Source: a bacterium (GTDB taxonomy: Bacteria; Vulcanimicrobiota; Xenobia; RGZZ01). From it: DNA of 5,897 nt. The DNA is taken from contig JAJXVI010000173.1 of assembly GCA_021782195.1 (NCBI GenBank), positions 1-5,897 of the forward strand. The letters run 5' to 3'. The notes under the pieces were generated by a model. The model worked only from the letters and a program-made list of their open reading frames with translations, was not told the origin of the DNA and did not search any database. A program made the position numbers and the translations under genes. Positions 1 through 5,676 of this stretch are shown piece after piece (the first letter of the stretch is position 1; the number at the start of each line of letters is the position of its first letter).

Positions 1-2
1 GT

Positions 3-170
3 TTGCTGACCGCAGCGGCTGTATTTTTCGAAAAAGAGACCGACCGCAAGCTGCAGACCTTCCTGCGCCTCCTGGAGCCCGCCATGATCCTCATCATGGG
101 TCTCGTTGTGGGCTTCATCGTGGTCTCGGTGCTCCTGCCAATCTTCCAACTGAACCGACTGGTCCACTGA
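3..170 (+). CDS. gspF: Type II secretion system protein F (GspF/PilC family), C-terminal end only
   Basis: Only the last 55 codons are in the window; the 5' part lies outside. The reading ends ...LLPIFQLNRLVH with a TGA stop at 168-170. What is seen: a charged stretch (FEKETDRKLQ) followed by a long hydrophobic segment (roughly PAMILIMGLVVGFIVVSVLL), then LPIFQLN. In the GspF/PilC family this is the final transmembrane helix with its conserved preceding Glu-Pro and the terminal LPIF motif. Such proteins are polytopic inner-membrane platform proteins of type II secretion or type IV pilus machines, contacting the assembly ATPase and driving pseudopilus growth. The QLNxLV ending fits GspF better than PilC, whose endings usually read YLPIF, but the two cannot be firmly separated from the tail alone. 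No further secretion gene follows downstream, so this looks like the last gene of its cluster. Confidence 0.85.
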   Translation: MLTAAAVFFEKETDRKLQTFLRLLEPAMILIMGLVVGFIVVSVLLPIFQLNRLVH

Positions 171-171
171 C

Positions 172-198
172 GGGAGCGCCTTCCTGGCGAACGCTCCT
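172..198 (+). terminator. Hairpin just after the GspF stop, possible weak terminator
   Basis: GGAGCG (173-178) pairs with CGCTCC (192-197), and an alternative inner stem CGCC (177-180)/GGCG (186-189) with a 5 nt loop overlaps it. The hairpin begins 2 bp after the stop codon, a usual place for a terminator. No T-run follows, so intrinsic termination would be weak; it may only protect the mRNA 3' end. Confidence 0.25.
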
Positions 199-267
199 CA
201 GGTCATAGATGTATGGAAGCCATGCCTTCTCACCCGACGGGACCGTCCCTCGCTCCCATCACTCCCT

Positions 268-284
268 CTCAGCATAACGCTGAG
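268..284. other. Perfect 6 bp inverted repeat CTCAGC-N5-GCTGAG
   Basis: CTCAGC (268-273) and GCTGAG (279-284) flank ATAAC. It is a possible RNA hairpin in the space between gspF and the porin gene. No T-run follows on either strand, so it is not a convincing terminator. It could be a leftover of gspF 3' mRNA structure or a protein-binding site. Confidence 0.25.
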
Positions 285-334
285 GTTGGGCCTGGGTGAA
301 TATCCGATGGAACGGACCCGCTACTCGTACGAAT

Positions 335-350
335 ATAAGAACGTACTTAT
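335..350. promoter_or_regulatory. 16 bp near-perfect palindrome upstream of the FadL-family gene, candidate operator
   Basis: ATAAGAACGTACTTAT: seven of eight base pairs match across the dyad (only A340/A345 fail). It lies in an AT-rich patch 45 bp centre to centre from the CRP-type box and about 103 bp before the ATG. Size and symmetry fit an operator for a dimeric regulator (for example a TetR- or GntR-type protein), but I recognise no specific consensus. It does not resemble the E. coli FadR site. Confidence 0.3.
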
Positions 351-378
351 GTGTTCACAGGACGCTCACTGGCAGGGA

Positions 379-396
379 TTGTGATTTGAATCACAA
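379..396. promoter_or_regulatory. CRP/FNR-family binding site (CRP-type consensus)
   Basis: TTGTGATTTGAATCACAA contains an exact TGTGA-N6-TCACA core (380-395) and extends to a nine-base half-site symmetry broken only at the centre. This is the classical E. coli CRP consensus. The FNR consensus TTGAT-N4-ATCAA is matched less well, because the outer T and A are G and C here. The site ends 57 bp before the ATG of the FadL-family gene and overlaps the candidate -35 region. That is the geometry of a class II activator, so the likely effect is activation. Enteric fadL is itself known to be under CRP influence, but applying that here is inference. Confidence 0.6.
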
Positions 397-416
397 GAGA
401 AGACCTGCCATAAATA
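386..416 (+). promoter_or_regulatory. Candidate sigma70-type promoter for the FadL-family gene
   Basis: TTGAAT (386-391) could serve as -35 and CATAAA (409-414) or TAAATA (411-416) as -10, with 17 or 19 bp spacing, inside the most AT-rich part of the intergenic region. The -35 lies within the CRP-type box. The -10 match is only moderate, so an activator would be expected to be needed. Transcription would start around 421-424. Confidence 0.3.
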
Positions 417-452
417 AAAACGCGAGCGTCCCAAGAGAGAAGGTACGTTCCA

Positions 453-1763
453 ATGAGACGTATACGTGTCCTTGGCCTCGCACTGGCACTGGTGATTCTC
501 GCACTGGCGGTTCCGGCGAGAGTGGAAGCAACCGACGGGTATTTCCCCATCGGTTACGGCGTCACTGCAGAAGGCATGGCCGGCGCAGCAACCGCGGTGA
601 CGGGCGACGCCTTTGGCGGCGCGAACAATCCAGCAACAATGGTCTGGGGGGGCGAACAGCTCAACATCGGCGTCGAGTGGTTTCAACCACGTCGTAGCGG
701 CGCGCGATACGGTGCAAATTTCCCCACGATAAACGGAAAAGTCGACAGCGGAAACGACGCTTTCTTTGACGACACCAACAATTTCTTCATCCCATCCATC
801 GGCTACAACCACATGCTTGGCAACGATCTCTCGATCGGCGTGACCGCGTACGGAAATGGCGGCATGGATACCGACTATGACCGCACGAACTTCAACTTCG
901 GACACGGCCCGGCAAACCTGCTCGGTGGCAACGGCAAACTCGGCGTCGACCTGATGCAGTTGATCGTGGCTCCAACGCTCTCGTGGCGCTTTGCGCACAA
1001 CCAGTCGATCGGCCTCTCGCCTCTGCTGGCCTACCAGCGCTTCAAAGCCGACGGCCTGGGCGCCTTCGCTCCATACTCCGTGGACCCGTCGAACCTGACA
1101 AACCGAGGATATGACGACTCTTTCGGGGTCGGCGTGCGACTCGGCTACTATATCCAGCTCACGCCCTGGCTCTCCGCCGGCGCCGCCTGGTCGAGTCGCG
1201 TGTCGATGTCACGGCTCACCAAGTACAGCGGGCTTTTCGCACAGCACGGCTCGTTCGATCTTCCGGAGAACTACAACGTGGGGATCGCGGTGCGCCCGGA
1301 CAACGACTGGCTGCTCGCCCTGGACTACCAGCACATCGCATACAGCCAGGTCCATTCCGTGGGCGACCCGCTCTCCAAACTGATGCAGGGCAACCTGCTG
1401 GGGAGTGACAACGGCCCCGGTTTCGGATGGCACGACGTCGACGCCATCAAGTTTGGTGTCCAGTACAAGGTCAGCAAGCAGTGGACCGTCCGCGCGGGAT
1501 ACGCTCACTGCAACAATCCGGTGACCCCGGACAACGTCACGATCAACCTGATCGCACCGGGCGTCACCAGCGACCACATGACCCTCGGCGTGAGTTACAA
1601 CATCGGCCACGATCAGACCCTCACCGGTGCGTACGTGCACGAATTCCAGAACCCCCTGAGCGGACCGTCCTTCTTCAACACCCCCGGTCAGATCACAGGC
1701 GCAACGGAAACCGCACAGATGTACCAGGACTCGTTCGCAGTCGAGTACAGCACGAAACTGTAG
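453..1763 (+). CDS. fadL: FadL/OmpP1/TodX-family outer-membrane transport protein
   Basis: This is a 436-residue beta-barrel that likely lets long-chain fatty acids or other hydrophobic compounds cross the outer membrane. Residues 1-26 form a Sec signal peptide (MRRIR, a hydrophobic core, then a VEA|TDG cleavage site). The mature N-terminus has the family's GMAGA...AFGGANNPA pattern (NPA at 59-61), corresponding to the N-terminal hatch. The C-terminal half carries the FadL signature around 326-356 (WHDVDAIKFGVQYK, then W..RAGYAH.NNPV). The start is supported by a purine-rich AGAGAAGG at 436-443, 9 nt before the ATG. The C-terminal strand alternates F428, V430, Y432, T434, L436, so it ends in Leu rather than the usual Phe. 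The exact substrate is unknown; 436 residues is normal for the family. Upstream lies a CRP-type box; downstream it converges on the HAD gene after 16 bp. Confidence 0.92.
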   Translation: MRRIRVLGLALALVILALAVPARVEATDGYFPIGYGVTAEGMAGAATAVTGDAFGGANNPATMVWGGEQLNIGVEWFQPRRSGARYGANFPTINGKVDSGNDAFFDDTNNFFIPSIGYNHMLGNDLSIGVTAYGNGGMDTDYDRTNFNFGHGPANLLGGNGKLGVDLMQLIVAPTLSWRFAHNQSIGLSPLLAYQRFKADGLGAFAPYSVDPSNLTNRGYDDSFGVGVRLGYYIQLTPWLSAGAAWSSRVSMSRLTKYSGLFAQHGSFDLPENYNVGIAVRPDNDWLLALDYQHIAYSQVHSVGDPLSKLMQGNLLGSDNGPGFGWHDVDAIKFGVQYKVSKQWTVRAGYAHCNNPVTPDNVTINLIAPGVTSDHMTLGVSYNIGHDQTLTGAYVHEFQNPLSGPSFFNTPGQITGATETAQMYQDSFAVEYSTKL

Positions 1764-1779
1764 GCAACTGCAGGCAACG
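1764..1779. other. 16 bp convergent gap with no terminator
   Basis: The FadL-family stop (TAG, 1761-1763) and the HAD stop (read on the minus strand, 1782-1780) are 16 bp apart. The junction contains a direct repeat AGGCAAC at 1762-1768 and 1772-1778 but no stem-loop with a T-run on either strand. Transcripts may therefore read into each other, or termination may be Rho-dependent. Confidence 0.6.
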
Positions 1780-2550
1780 CTACCAGATAGCACGCAATCG
1801 GTCAGCAAAATCGGCCAGCGAGACGACCGCAACCCCCTCCAGGAGGGCAGCGGCACGCTCGCTGGCCGTGTTGTATCCCCAATCGGCCAGCACCCGGTGC
1901 ACGCCCAGTTCGGAGACCCCACGCAGATTCTCCAGCAGGTCCTCGACAAACACCATGTCGGCCATGGCGACTCCAAAGTGCTCGCCTATCGCGCGTAGAT
2001 GCACCCGCTTGTCCAGACTCACCTCACGCCCGTACACGCAGATACCCCTGACACCCGCGTGCTCGAGCAACAACGTGGCAGAAGGCGCATCCTTCGTCGT
2101 CGCCACCGCCACGGCACGGGCCTCGGAAGTAAGCTCGGAAACCTGCTCGACCACACCAGGAAACGGTCGTTGCAAGGCCAGCCAGCGTTCCGTATCGTCG
2201 TCACGCATCCTTGAGCGGCTCGCGTAGAAAGCCTCCACAAACCTGGCCGCCTCGGCCCCGCCCTCGAATCGCACGCGCTCCGCTCGAAACGCGTCCGCCG
2301 ACCAGTGGCCGGGCTCCGAAGTCACGTCGGTCACGAGGGCCTGAAAAAGCACGTAGAAATCGTGACCGTCGCGACACTGCCACCGCCCCTCGCGGAAGCG
2401 TTCACGCGCTCCTGCATACGCCAACGTGGGCTTCCCATGCAACAGGGTCCAGGCGTTCCACGCCTGTTCGAACGCCTCGTCGACGCTGTCCCACACGACA
2501 CCGTCGAAATCCAGAACAATCACGCGATTCTTCAAACTCACCGCAGACAT
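1780..2550 (-). CDS. HAD-superfamily hydrolase (likely phosphatase)
   Basis: 256 residues, cytosolic (no signal peptide or membrane segment). HAD motif I is VLDFDGVVWDS, with nucleophile D14 and acid/base D16. Motif II is the Thr in AVAVATTKD (T151 or T152). Motif III is probably K181 (SLDKRVH), with K153 an alternative. Motif IV is MVFVEDLLENL, with E203-D204 instead of the common GD pair. A largely alpha-helical insert between motifs I and II (about residues 22-130) fits a C1-type cap, as in phosphoglycolate-phosphatase-like enzymes, which usually act on small phosphorylated metabolites. The substrate cannot be told. The gene starts 48 bp after the kinase stop on the same strand, so co-transcription is likely. 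The start at 2550 is the first possible one after an in-frame TGA at 2574-2572 and has GAGAG upstream; it lies in the third copy of a tandem repeat that triplicates the start region. Confidence 0.9.
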   Translation of the reverse strand: MSAVSLKNRVIVLDFDGVVWDSVDEAFEQAWNAWTLLHGKPTLAYAGARERFREGRWQCRDGHDFYVLFQALVTDVTSEPGHWSADAFRAERVRFEGGAEAARFVEAFYASRSRMRDDDTERWLALQRPFPGVVEQVSELTSEARAVAVATTKDAPSATLLLEHAGVRGICVYGREVSLDKRVHLRAIGEHFGVAMADMVFVEDLLENLRGVSELGVHRVLADWGYNTASERAAALLEGVAVVSLADFADRLRAIW

Positions 2551-2570
2551 CTCACTCTCACCGCAGACAT
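2538..2570 (-). CDS. Possible 10-residue leader peptide from repeat copy 2 (MSAVRVRCLR)
   Basis: On the minus strand the ATG at 2570 has GGGAG 4 nt upstream, arguably the best ribosome-binding match of the three copies but with a short spacer. Its frame runs for ten codons and stops at TGA 2540-2538, overlapping the first codons of the HAD gene in another frame. If used, it would compete with the HAD start. Translation is not shown by the sequence. Confidence 0.15.
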   Translation of the reverse strand: MSAVRVRCLR

Positions 2571-2600
2571 ATCACTCCCATCGCAGACATCTCCCGTGTC
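2541..2600. repeat. Three tandem copies of a 20 bp unit covering the HAD start region
   Basis: The copies are 2541-2560 (CCGCAGACATCTCACTCTCA), 2561-2580 (three differences) and 2581-2600 (more diverged at its end). All share CGCAGACAT, which on the minus strand reads ATGTCTGCG, the first three codons of the HAD gene. Each ATG is preceded by a GGGAG- or GAGAG-like purine stretch. The array fills the space between the kinase stop (2601-2599) and the HAD start (2550). It looks like a local tandem duplication of a ribosome-binding and start region. Confidence 0.9.
2558..2590 (-). CDS. Possible 10-residue leader peptide from repeat copy 3 (MSAMGVICLR)
   Basis: On the minus strand the ATG at 2590 opens a reading of ten codons ending in TGA at 2560-2558. 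GGGAG lies directly against the ATG, which is too close for a good ribosome site. The stop is 7 nt before the true HAD ATG, so a ribosome ending here could restart on the HAD gene. It is most likely a by-product of the repeat; whether it is translated is unknown. Confidence 0.15.
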   Translation of the reverse strand: MSAMGVICLR

Positions 2601-4548
2601 AGGGATTCTCCGCAGATACCGAGTGCCCCGGCCCTGCCTCTCGGAAGGCGCGCCGACCCTCCGGACGAGGCAGGGTGAACGAAAAACGGCTCCCCTTGCC
2701 TTCCCCATCGCTACGCGCCCAGATTCTTCCGCCCAGTCGCTCGACGATCTGCCGAGCAATGGACAGTCCGAGTCCGGTTCCCCCCTTCTCGCGCGTACGG
2801 GCTTTGTCGACCCGATAGAATCGGGCGAAAATTCTCTCGAGGTCGTCCTCTGGAATCCCGATACCCTGGTCCGTCACATCAACCCGACACATCATGTCCA
2901 CCGTTCGGACGTCCACACGGATCGTTGAATCCGAGGGCGAATAGCGCAGCGCGTTATCGAGCAGGTTCACAACCACCTGCTCGACCCTGTCCGCGTCACC
3001 CGTGGCGAAAATGCGTCGAGGCCCCACGCTTCCCCCACCCTCGCCTGCCAGATGCGACGCCTCCCCACCCGCAATGCGCACCTCCAGAGCCACGCGTTGA
3101 TTCTGGGCGCGTGGCAGGATGTTCTCCACGGCTTCCCCCACGAGTGCCCCCAGATCAAAATCACGAACATCCATCTTGACGACACCCGACTCGATTTTCG
3201 ACAGGCTCAGGAGATCGCGAACAAGACGTGTCATCCGGTCGACCTCGCGCCCGATGGATGCCAGGAACCGCACGCCTTCAGCCTCCTCGAGCGCACCGTC
3301 GAGAAGCACTTCCGCCAGCCCCTTGATCGAAGCCAGCGGCGTCTTGAGTTCGTGCGAGACGTCTGAAACAAACTCGCTCTTCAGCTCCGAAAGACGACGC
3401 AGCTCCGTGATGTCGTGGAGAATCACGACATAGCCTGCCAGTTCCCCCTGTTCAGAGGAAATCGGTGAATAGATAACGCGCGCCACGCGGCCCGCCGCGA
3501 GCGAGATCTCCTCTCGTACCTCCTCGCTGGCCTGGACGGCACGCACCAACCCCTCGCGCAGTACACGCTCGGCGGCCGGCATCTCCGAGACCGCCAACCG
3601 CCAACCACGCTCCGCGGCCTCCCGCTCCGAACCTTCGACGGGCGCAGGATCGCGCCGCAGCATCTCGACGGCAGAAGGGTTCATGACCAGCACGTTCCCC
3701 TTCAGATCCATCATCAGGACGCCGTCCGCCATGTTTGCAAGAACCGCCGCCAGCTTGTTCTTCTCCTCCAGGACGAGATCGGTTGACGCATTCAATTGAC
3801 GCGCCATGTAGTTGAAGCGCATTCCGAGTTCGCCCACCTCGTTCATCCGCGAAGTGGGAACCTGGATGTCAAGGTCTCCCCTCGCGAGCCGATCGGCAGC
3901 ATGCGAAATGCTGCGAAGCGGTTGCGTGATGTAGTAGGACACAAACAGGGACAGCAGGCTGCTGATGACCAGCGAGACAAACGTACCGAGCAGGAACAGC
4001 TTGAGCAGGCTATGCAGGGTGCGGCGGATGTATGTAGAGGGGGTGCTGACAAATACAACGGCCTCAACGGACTCCTGGTCACCGGTCTCCCCGGGCCCGG
4101 GCGGACGGCGCACAAACACCGGATAGGCCAGCGAAACTTCCAACAGCCCGGGATCCAGCGGATCGGGCTCGCTCAGGCGCTGATCACGCCCGGCAAACGC
4201 GGCCTGGATGGCTCCCTGCTCATTCCGGTTGAGCGCCCCTCCTTCACCCGCCTCCACCACGATCTGCCCGTCGGAACCGACAACGCGCAGGCGACTCCCA
4301 TTCTGCCATGCAAGCCGCTGGGAAAGCTGCCACAGGTGTCGTCGCGCAGCCTCGGTGACCGGCCCTTCCTCCAGGTAGGTTGCCCAGGCGCCCGCCAGCA
4401 ACATGGACTGATGACGCACGCTCGTCTGCAACTGAATCTGGAGACTCGACTCGAGTTCGCTGAGCATGTAGAAACCGAGAATGCCCATCGAACAGAGGAC
4501 CACAACGATGTAGGAGGCCGTCAGTTGCCACGCAAGTTTACGAAACAT
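2599..4548 (-). CDS. Membrane sensor histidine kinase (PhoR/WalK type: TM-sensor-TM-HAMP-PAS-HisKA-HATPase)
   Basis: 649 residues. TM1 is about 10-30 and TM2 about 182-206, enclosing an extracytoplasmic domain of about 150 residues that I cannot assign to a named sensor fold. HAMP follows (about 207-259), then a PAS domain (about 262-385; LANMADGVLMMDLKGNVLVMNPSA), a HisKA dimerisation domain with SHELKTP and phospho-acceptor H399, and a HATPase_c domain: N box around N528/N532, G1 DQGIGIP (560-566), F box F574/F577, G2 GGTGLGLS (589-596). All catalytic motifs look intact. A Gly-rich stretch (about 492-512) lengthens the loop between the dimerisation and ATPase domains. The start is bounded by an in-frame TGA seven codons upstream, and MFRK before TM1 is a sensible N-terminus, yet no Shine-Dalgarno is visible. 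It lies 156 bp after the response regulator, its presumed partner; ligand unknown. Confidence 0.96.
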   Translation of the reverse strand: MFRKLAWQLTASYIVVVLCSMGILGFYMLSELESSLQIQLQTSVRHQSMLLAGAWATYLEEGPVTEAARRHLWQLSQRLAWQNGSRLRVVGSDGQIVVEAGEGGALNRNEQGAIQAAFAGRDQRLSEPDPLDPGLLEVSLAYPVFVRRPPGPGETGDQESVEAVVFVSTPSTYIRRTLHSLLKLFLLGTFVSLVISSLLSLFVSYYITQPLRSISHAADRLARGDLDIQVPTSRMNEVGELGMRFNYMARQLNASTDLVLEEKNKLAAVLANMADGVLMMDLKGNVLVMNPSAVEMLRRDPAPVEGSEREAAERGWRLAVSEMPAAERVLREGLVRAVQASEEVREEISLAAGRVARVIYSPISSEQGELAGYVVILHDITELRRLSELKSEFVSDVSHELKTPLASIKGLAEVLLDGALEEAEGVRFLASIGREVDRMTRLVRDLLSLSKIESGVVKMDVRDFDLGALVGEAVENILPRAQNQRVALEVRIAGGEASHLAGEGGGSVGPRRIFATGDADRVEQVVVNLLDNALRYSPSDSTIRVDVRTVDMMCRVDVTDQGIGIPEDDLERIFARFYRVDKARTREKGGTGLGLSIARQIVERLGGRIWARSDGEGKGSRFSFTLPRPEGRRAFREAGPGHSVSAENP

Positions 4549-4704
4549 TGCGCCAAAATGACGGCGTCAACGACCTGCGCCTGCCGCCTGGCTCGATGAA
4601 AGCGGCCCGCTTGGCCACGGGGGGAGAAGAGACAACCCCCAGCGCGCAAAATTCCACGAACGTGAGCGTCACACCGCAAACGACGAACAGGGCCGATTCA
4701 CGGC
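4549..4704 (-). other. 156 bp spacer between response regulator and kinase with several short inverted repeats
   Basis: No gene is supported here. Seen: a palindrome AAGCGG-C-CCGCTT (4600-4612); GGGGG/CCCCC arms (4620-4624 and 4636-4640) able to form a hairpin in the minus-strand mRNA; CACG-AA-CGTG (4655-4664); and GTGA-GCG-TCAC (4662-4672). Regulator-kinase pairs are more often overlapping or closely spaced. The spacer could hold an mRNA structure or a secondary promoter tuning kinase levels, but no T-run or clear -35/-10 pair was found. Confidence 0.4.
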
Positions 4705-5439
4705 TCATCCCTCTTGGAGCGAGACCGTGATCGCGGGCCTCGCGGTTGGTTCGTCGGGACGTTGGAACAGATACCCCGCCCCTCGCACGGTAATGATGTA
4801 GCGAGGGCCCGCGGGATCACACTCGATCTTCTCTCGCAAGCGGGCAATGGTCACGTTGACGATGCGGTCCTCTCCGCAGTAATCATATCCCCACACGTTG
4901 CTGAGCAGGCTCTCGCGCGTCACAACCTTGTTCACGTTCTGCGCAAGATGGCTCAGCACGTCAAATTCACGTGGCGTCAACTCAATTCTGCGCCCCGCAA
5001 GATGCACCTCGCGGCGATCGAAGTTCACCACAATGTCTCCCACGTGCATCTCGTTGGTCGCCTGCGCCTGGACGCTCTTCATTCGCCGCCTCAAGTGCGC
5101 ACGCACCCGGGCAACAAGCTCACGCGGACTGAACGGTTTCGTCAGATAGTCATCGGCCCCAACCTCGAGCCCGACCACCTTATCGACCTCGTCGTCCTTG
5201 GCCGTGACCATGATGATCGGCATGCCGAGTTCCACGCAGATGATCTTGCACACCTCGTATCCGTCGAGACGGGGCAGCATCACGTCAAGCACCACGAGGT
5301 CCGGCTTCTCCTTGCGGGCCAGTCGCAGGGCCTCTTCACCGTCCATCGCAGTGGATACCTGGTAACCCGCTTTCTCGAGACTGTAGCGAATCACATCCAC
5401 CATGCTCTGCTCGTCGTCAACGACCAGGATCTTCTGCAT
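4705..5439 (-). CDS. OmpR/PhoB-family response regulator
   Basis: 244 residues, cytosolic transcription factor. Receiver domain 1-118: acidic pocket D8/D9, phospho-acceptor D52 in LVVLDVMLP, T79 in MVTAK and K101 in YLTKPFS, all intact. Winged-helix (Trans_reg_C) domain about 131-226: LTPREFDVL (154-162), VWGYDYCGEDR, recognition-helix region RIVNVTIARLREKIE and the C-terminal hairpin RGAGYLF. The VNV pattern resembles MtrA-like members more than the VDVHI of PhoB and WalR; this is a weak pointer only. The start is fixed by an in-frame TGA two codons upstream (5445-5443); AGGG at 5452-5449 is a plausible though modest ribosome site. It is the first gene of the presumed regulator-kinase-HAD set and has dyad sequences 27-63 bp upstream that may be autoregulatory. 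Target genes are unknown. Confidence 0.97.
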   Translation of the reverse strand: MQKILVVDDEQSMVDVIRYSLEKAGYQVSTAMDGEEALRLARKEKPDLVVLDVMLPRLDGYEVCKIICVELGMPIIMVTAKDDEVDKVVGLEVGADDYLTKPFSPRELVARVRAHLRRRMKSVQAQATNEMHVGDIVVNFDRREVHLAGRRIELTPREFDVLSHLAQNVNKVVTRESLLSNVWGYDYCGEDRIVNVTIARLREKIECDPAGPRYIITVRGAGYLFQRPDEPTARPAITVSLQEG

Positions 5440-5465
5440 ACTTCAACACCCTGCACCGCGCCCCA

Positions 5466-5477
5466 TGCCAAGTGGCA
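5466..5477. promoter_or_regulatory. Perfect inverted repeat TGCCA-AG-TGGCA upstream of the response regulator
   Basis: TGCCA (5466-5470) and TGGCA (5473-5477) form a dyad whose near edge is 26 bp before the regulator ATG. It lies where a repressor could block transcription or early elongation. OmpR-family proteins usually bind direct repeats rather than dyads, so if functional it may bind another factor. Confidence 0.25.
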
Positions 5478-5488
5478 CGGGCGCCCTC

Positions 5489-5502
5489 ATAGTGATCGCT
5501 AT
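5489..5502. promoter_or_regulatory. 14 bp near-palindrome ATAGTGATCGCTAT upstream of the response regulator
   Basis: Six of seven pairs match across the dyad (T493/G498 of the 5400s block, i.e. 5493/5498, fail). Its near edge is 49 bp upstream of the ATG. On the minus strand it overlaps CACTAT/TATGAG, a possible weak -10. It is a candidate operator or promoter element for the regulator-kinase-HAD set; no known consensus is recognised. Confidence 0.25.
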
Positions 5503-5676
5503 CGGGCTCGCCATCGATGCCTTCGGCTGCATTAGGACAATGATCCAGGACGCGCGAAACTCTCGCACCCCGGGCACGAGAGCCGCGCGAGACCAGGCGG
5601 TCCATCCGGCCTACCTGGCCTTCTCTGCACTTGCAACGGGTTTCTTTCCAGCACGGGGCCGCGACACAAGAAGCGT

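Noticed and set aside
215..230. Imperfect palindrome GAAGCCATGCCTTC
   Set aside because: Only four-base arms around a CATG core with a mismatched pair; expected by chance in a stretch this long.
370..384. Possible sigma54 element TGGCAGGGATTGTGA before the porin gene
   Set aside because: The -12 GC is replaced by GA and the sequence is better explained by the overlapping CRP-type box.
366..998. Long minus-strand open frame (210 codons) opposite the start of the FadL-family gene
   Set aside because: It lies entirely against a well-supported gene and its promoter, shows no domain, and is what GC-rich codon bias produces on the opposite strand.
1209..1976. Minus-strand open frame of 255 codons across the porin 3' end and the HAD 3' end
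   Set aside because: It covers two convincing genes in other frames; its N-terminal part merely echoes the HAD sequence shifted by one base.
1427..2227. Plus-strand open frame of 266 codons across the convergent junction
   Set aside because: Arg/Ser/Pro-rich shadow of the porin and HAD genes with no recognisable domain.
2541..2600. CRISPR-like array
   Set aside because: The units are contiguous 20 bp copies with no unique spacers, so it is a plain tandem repeat.
3796..4599. Plus-strand open frame of 267 codons opposite the kinase
   Set aside because: Antisense to a kinase with complete catalytic motifs; no family resemblance.
5459..5480. Possible sigma54 promoter (TGGCACG on the plus strand, TTGGCAT on the minus strand)
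   Set aside because: The -24-like part is good but no TTGC/GC element occurs at the required 12-base offset on either strand.
4714..5535. Plus-strand open frame of 273 codons opposite the response regulator
   Set aside because: His/Val/Leu-rich antisense shadow of a complete OmpR-family gene.
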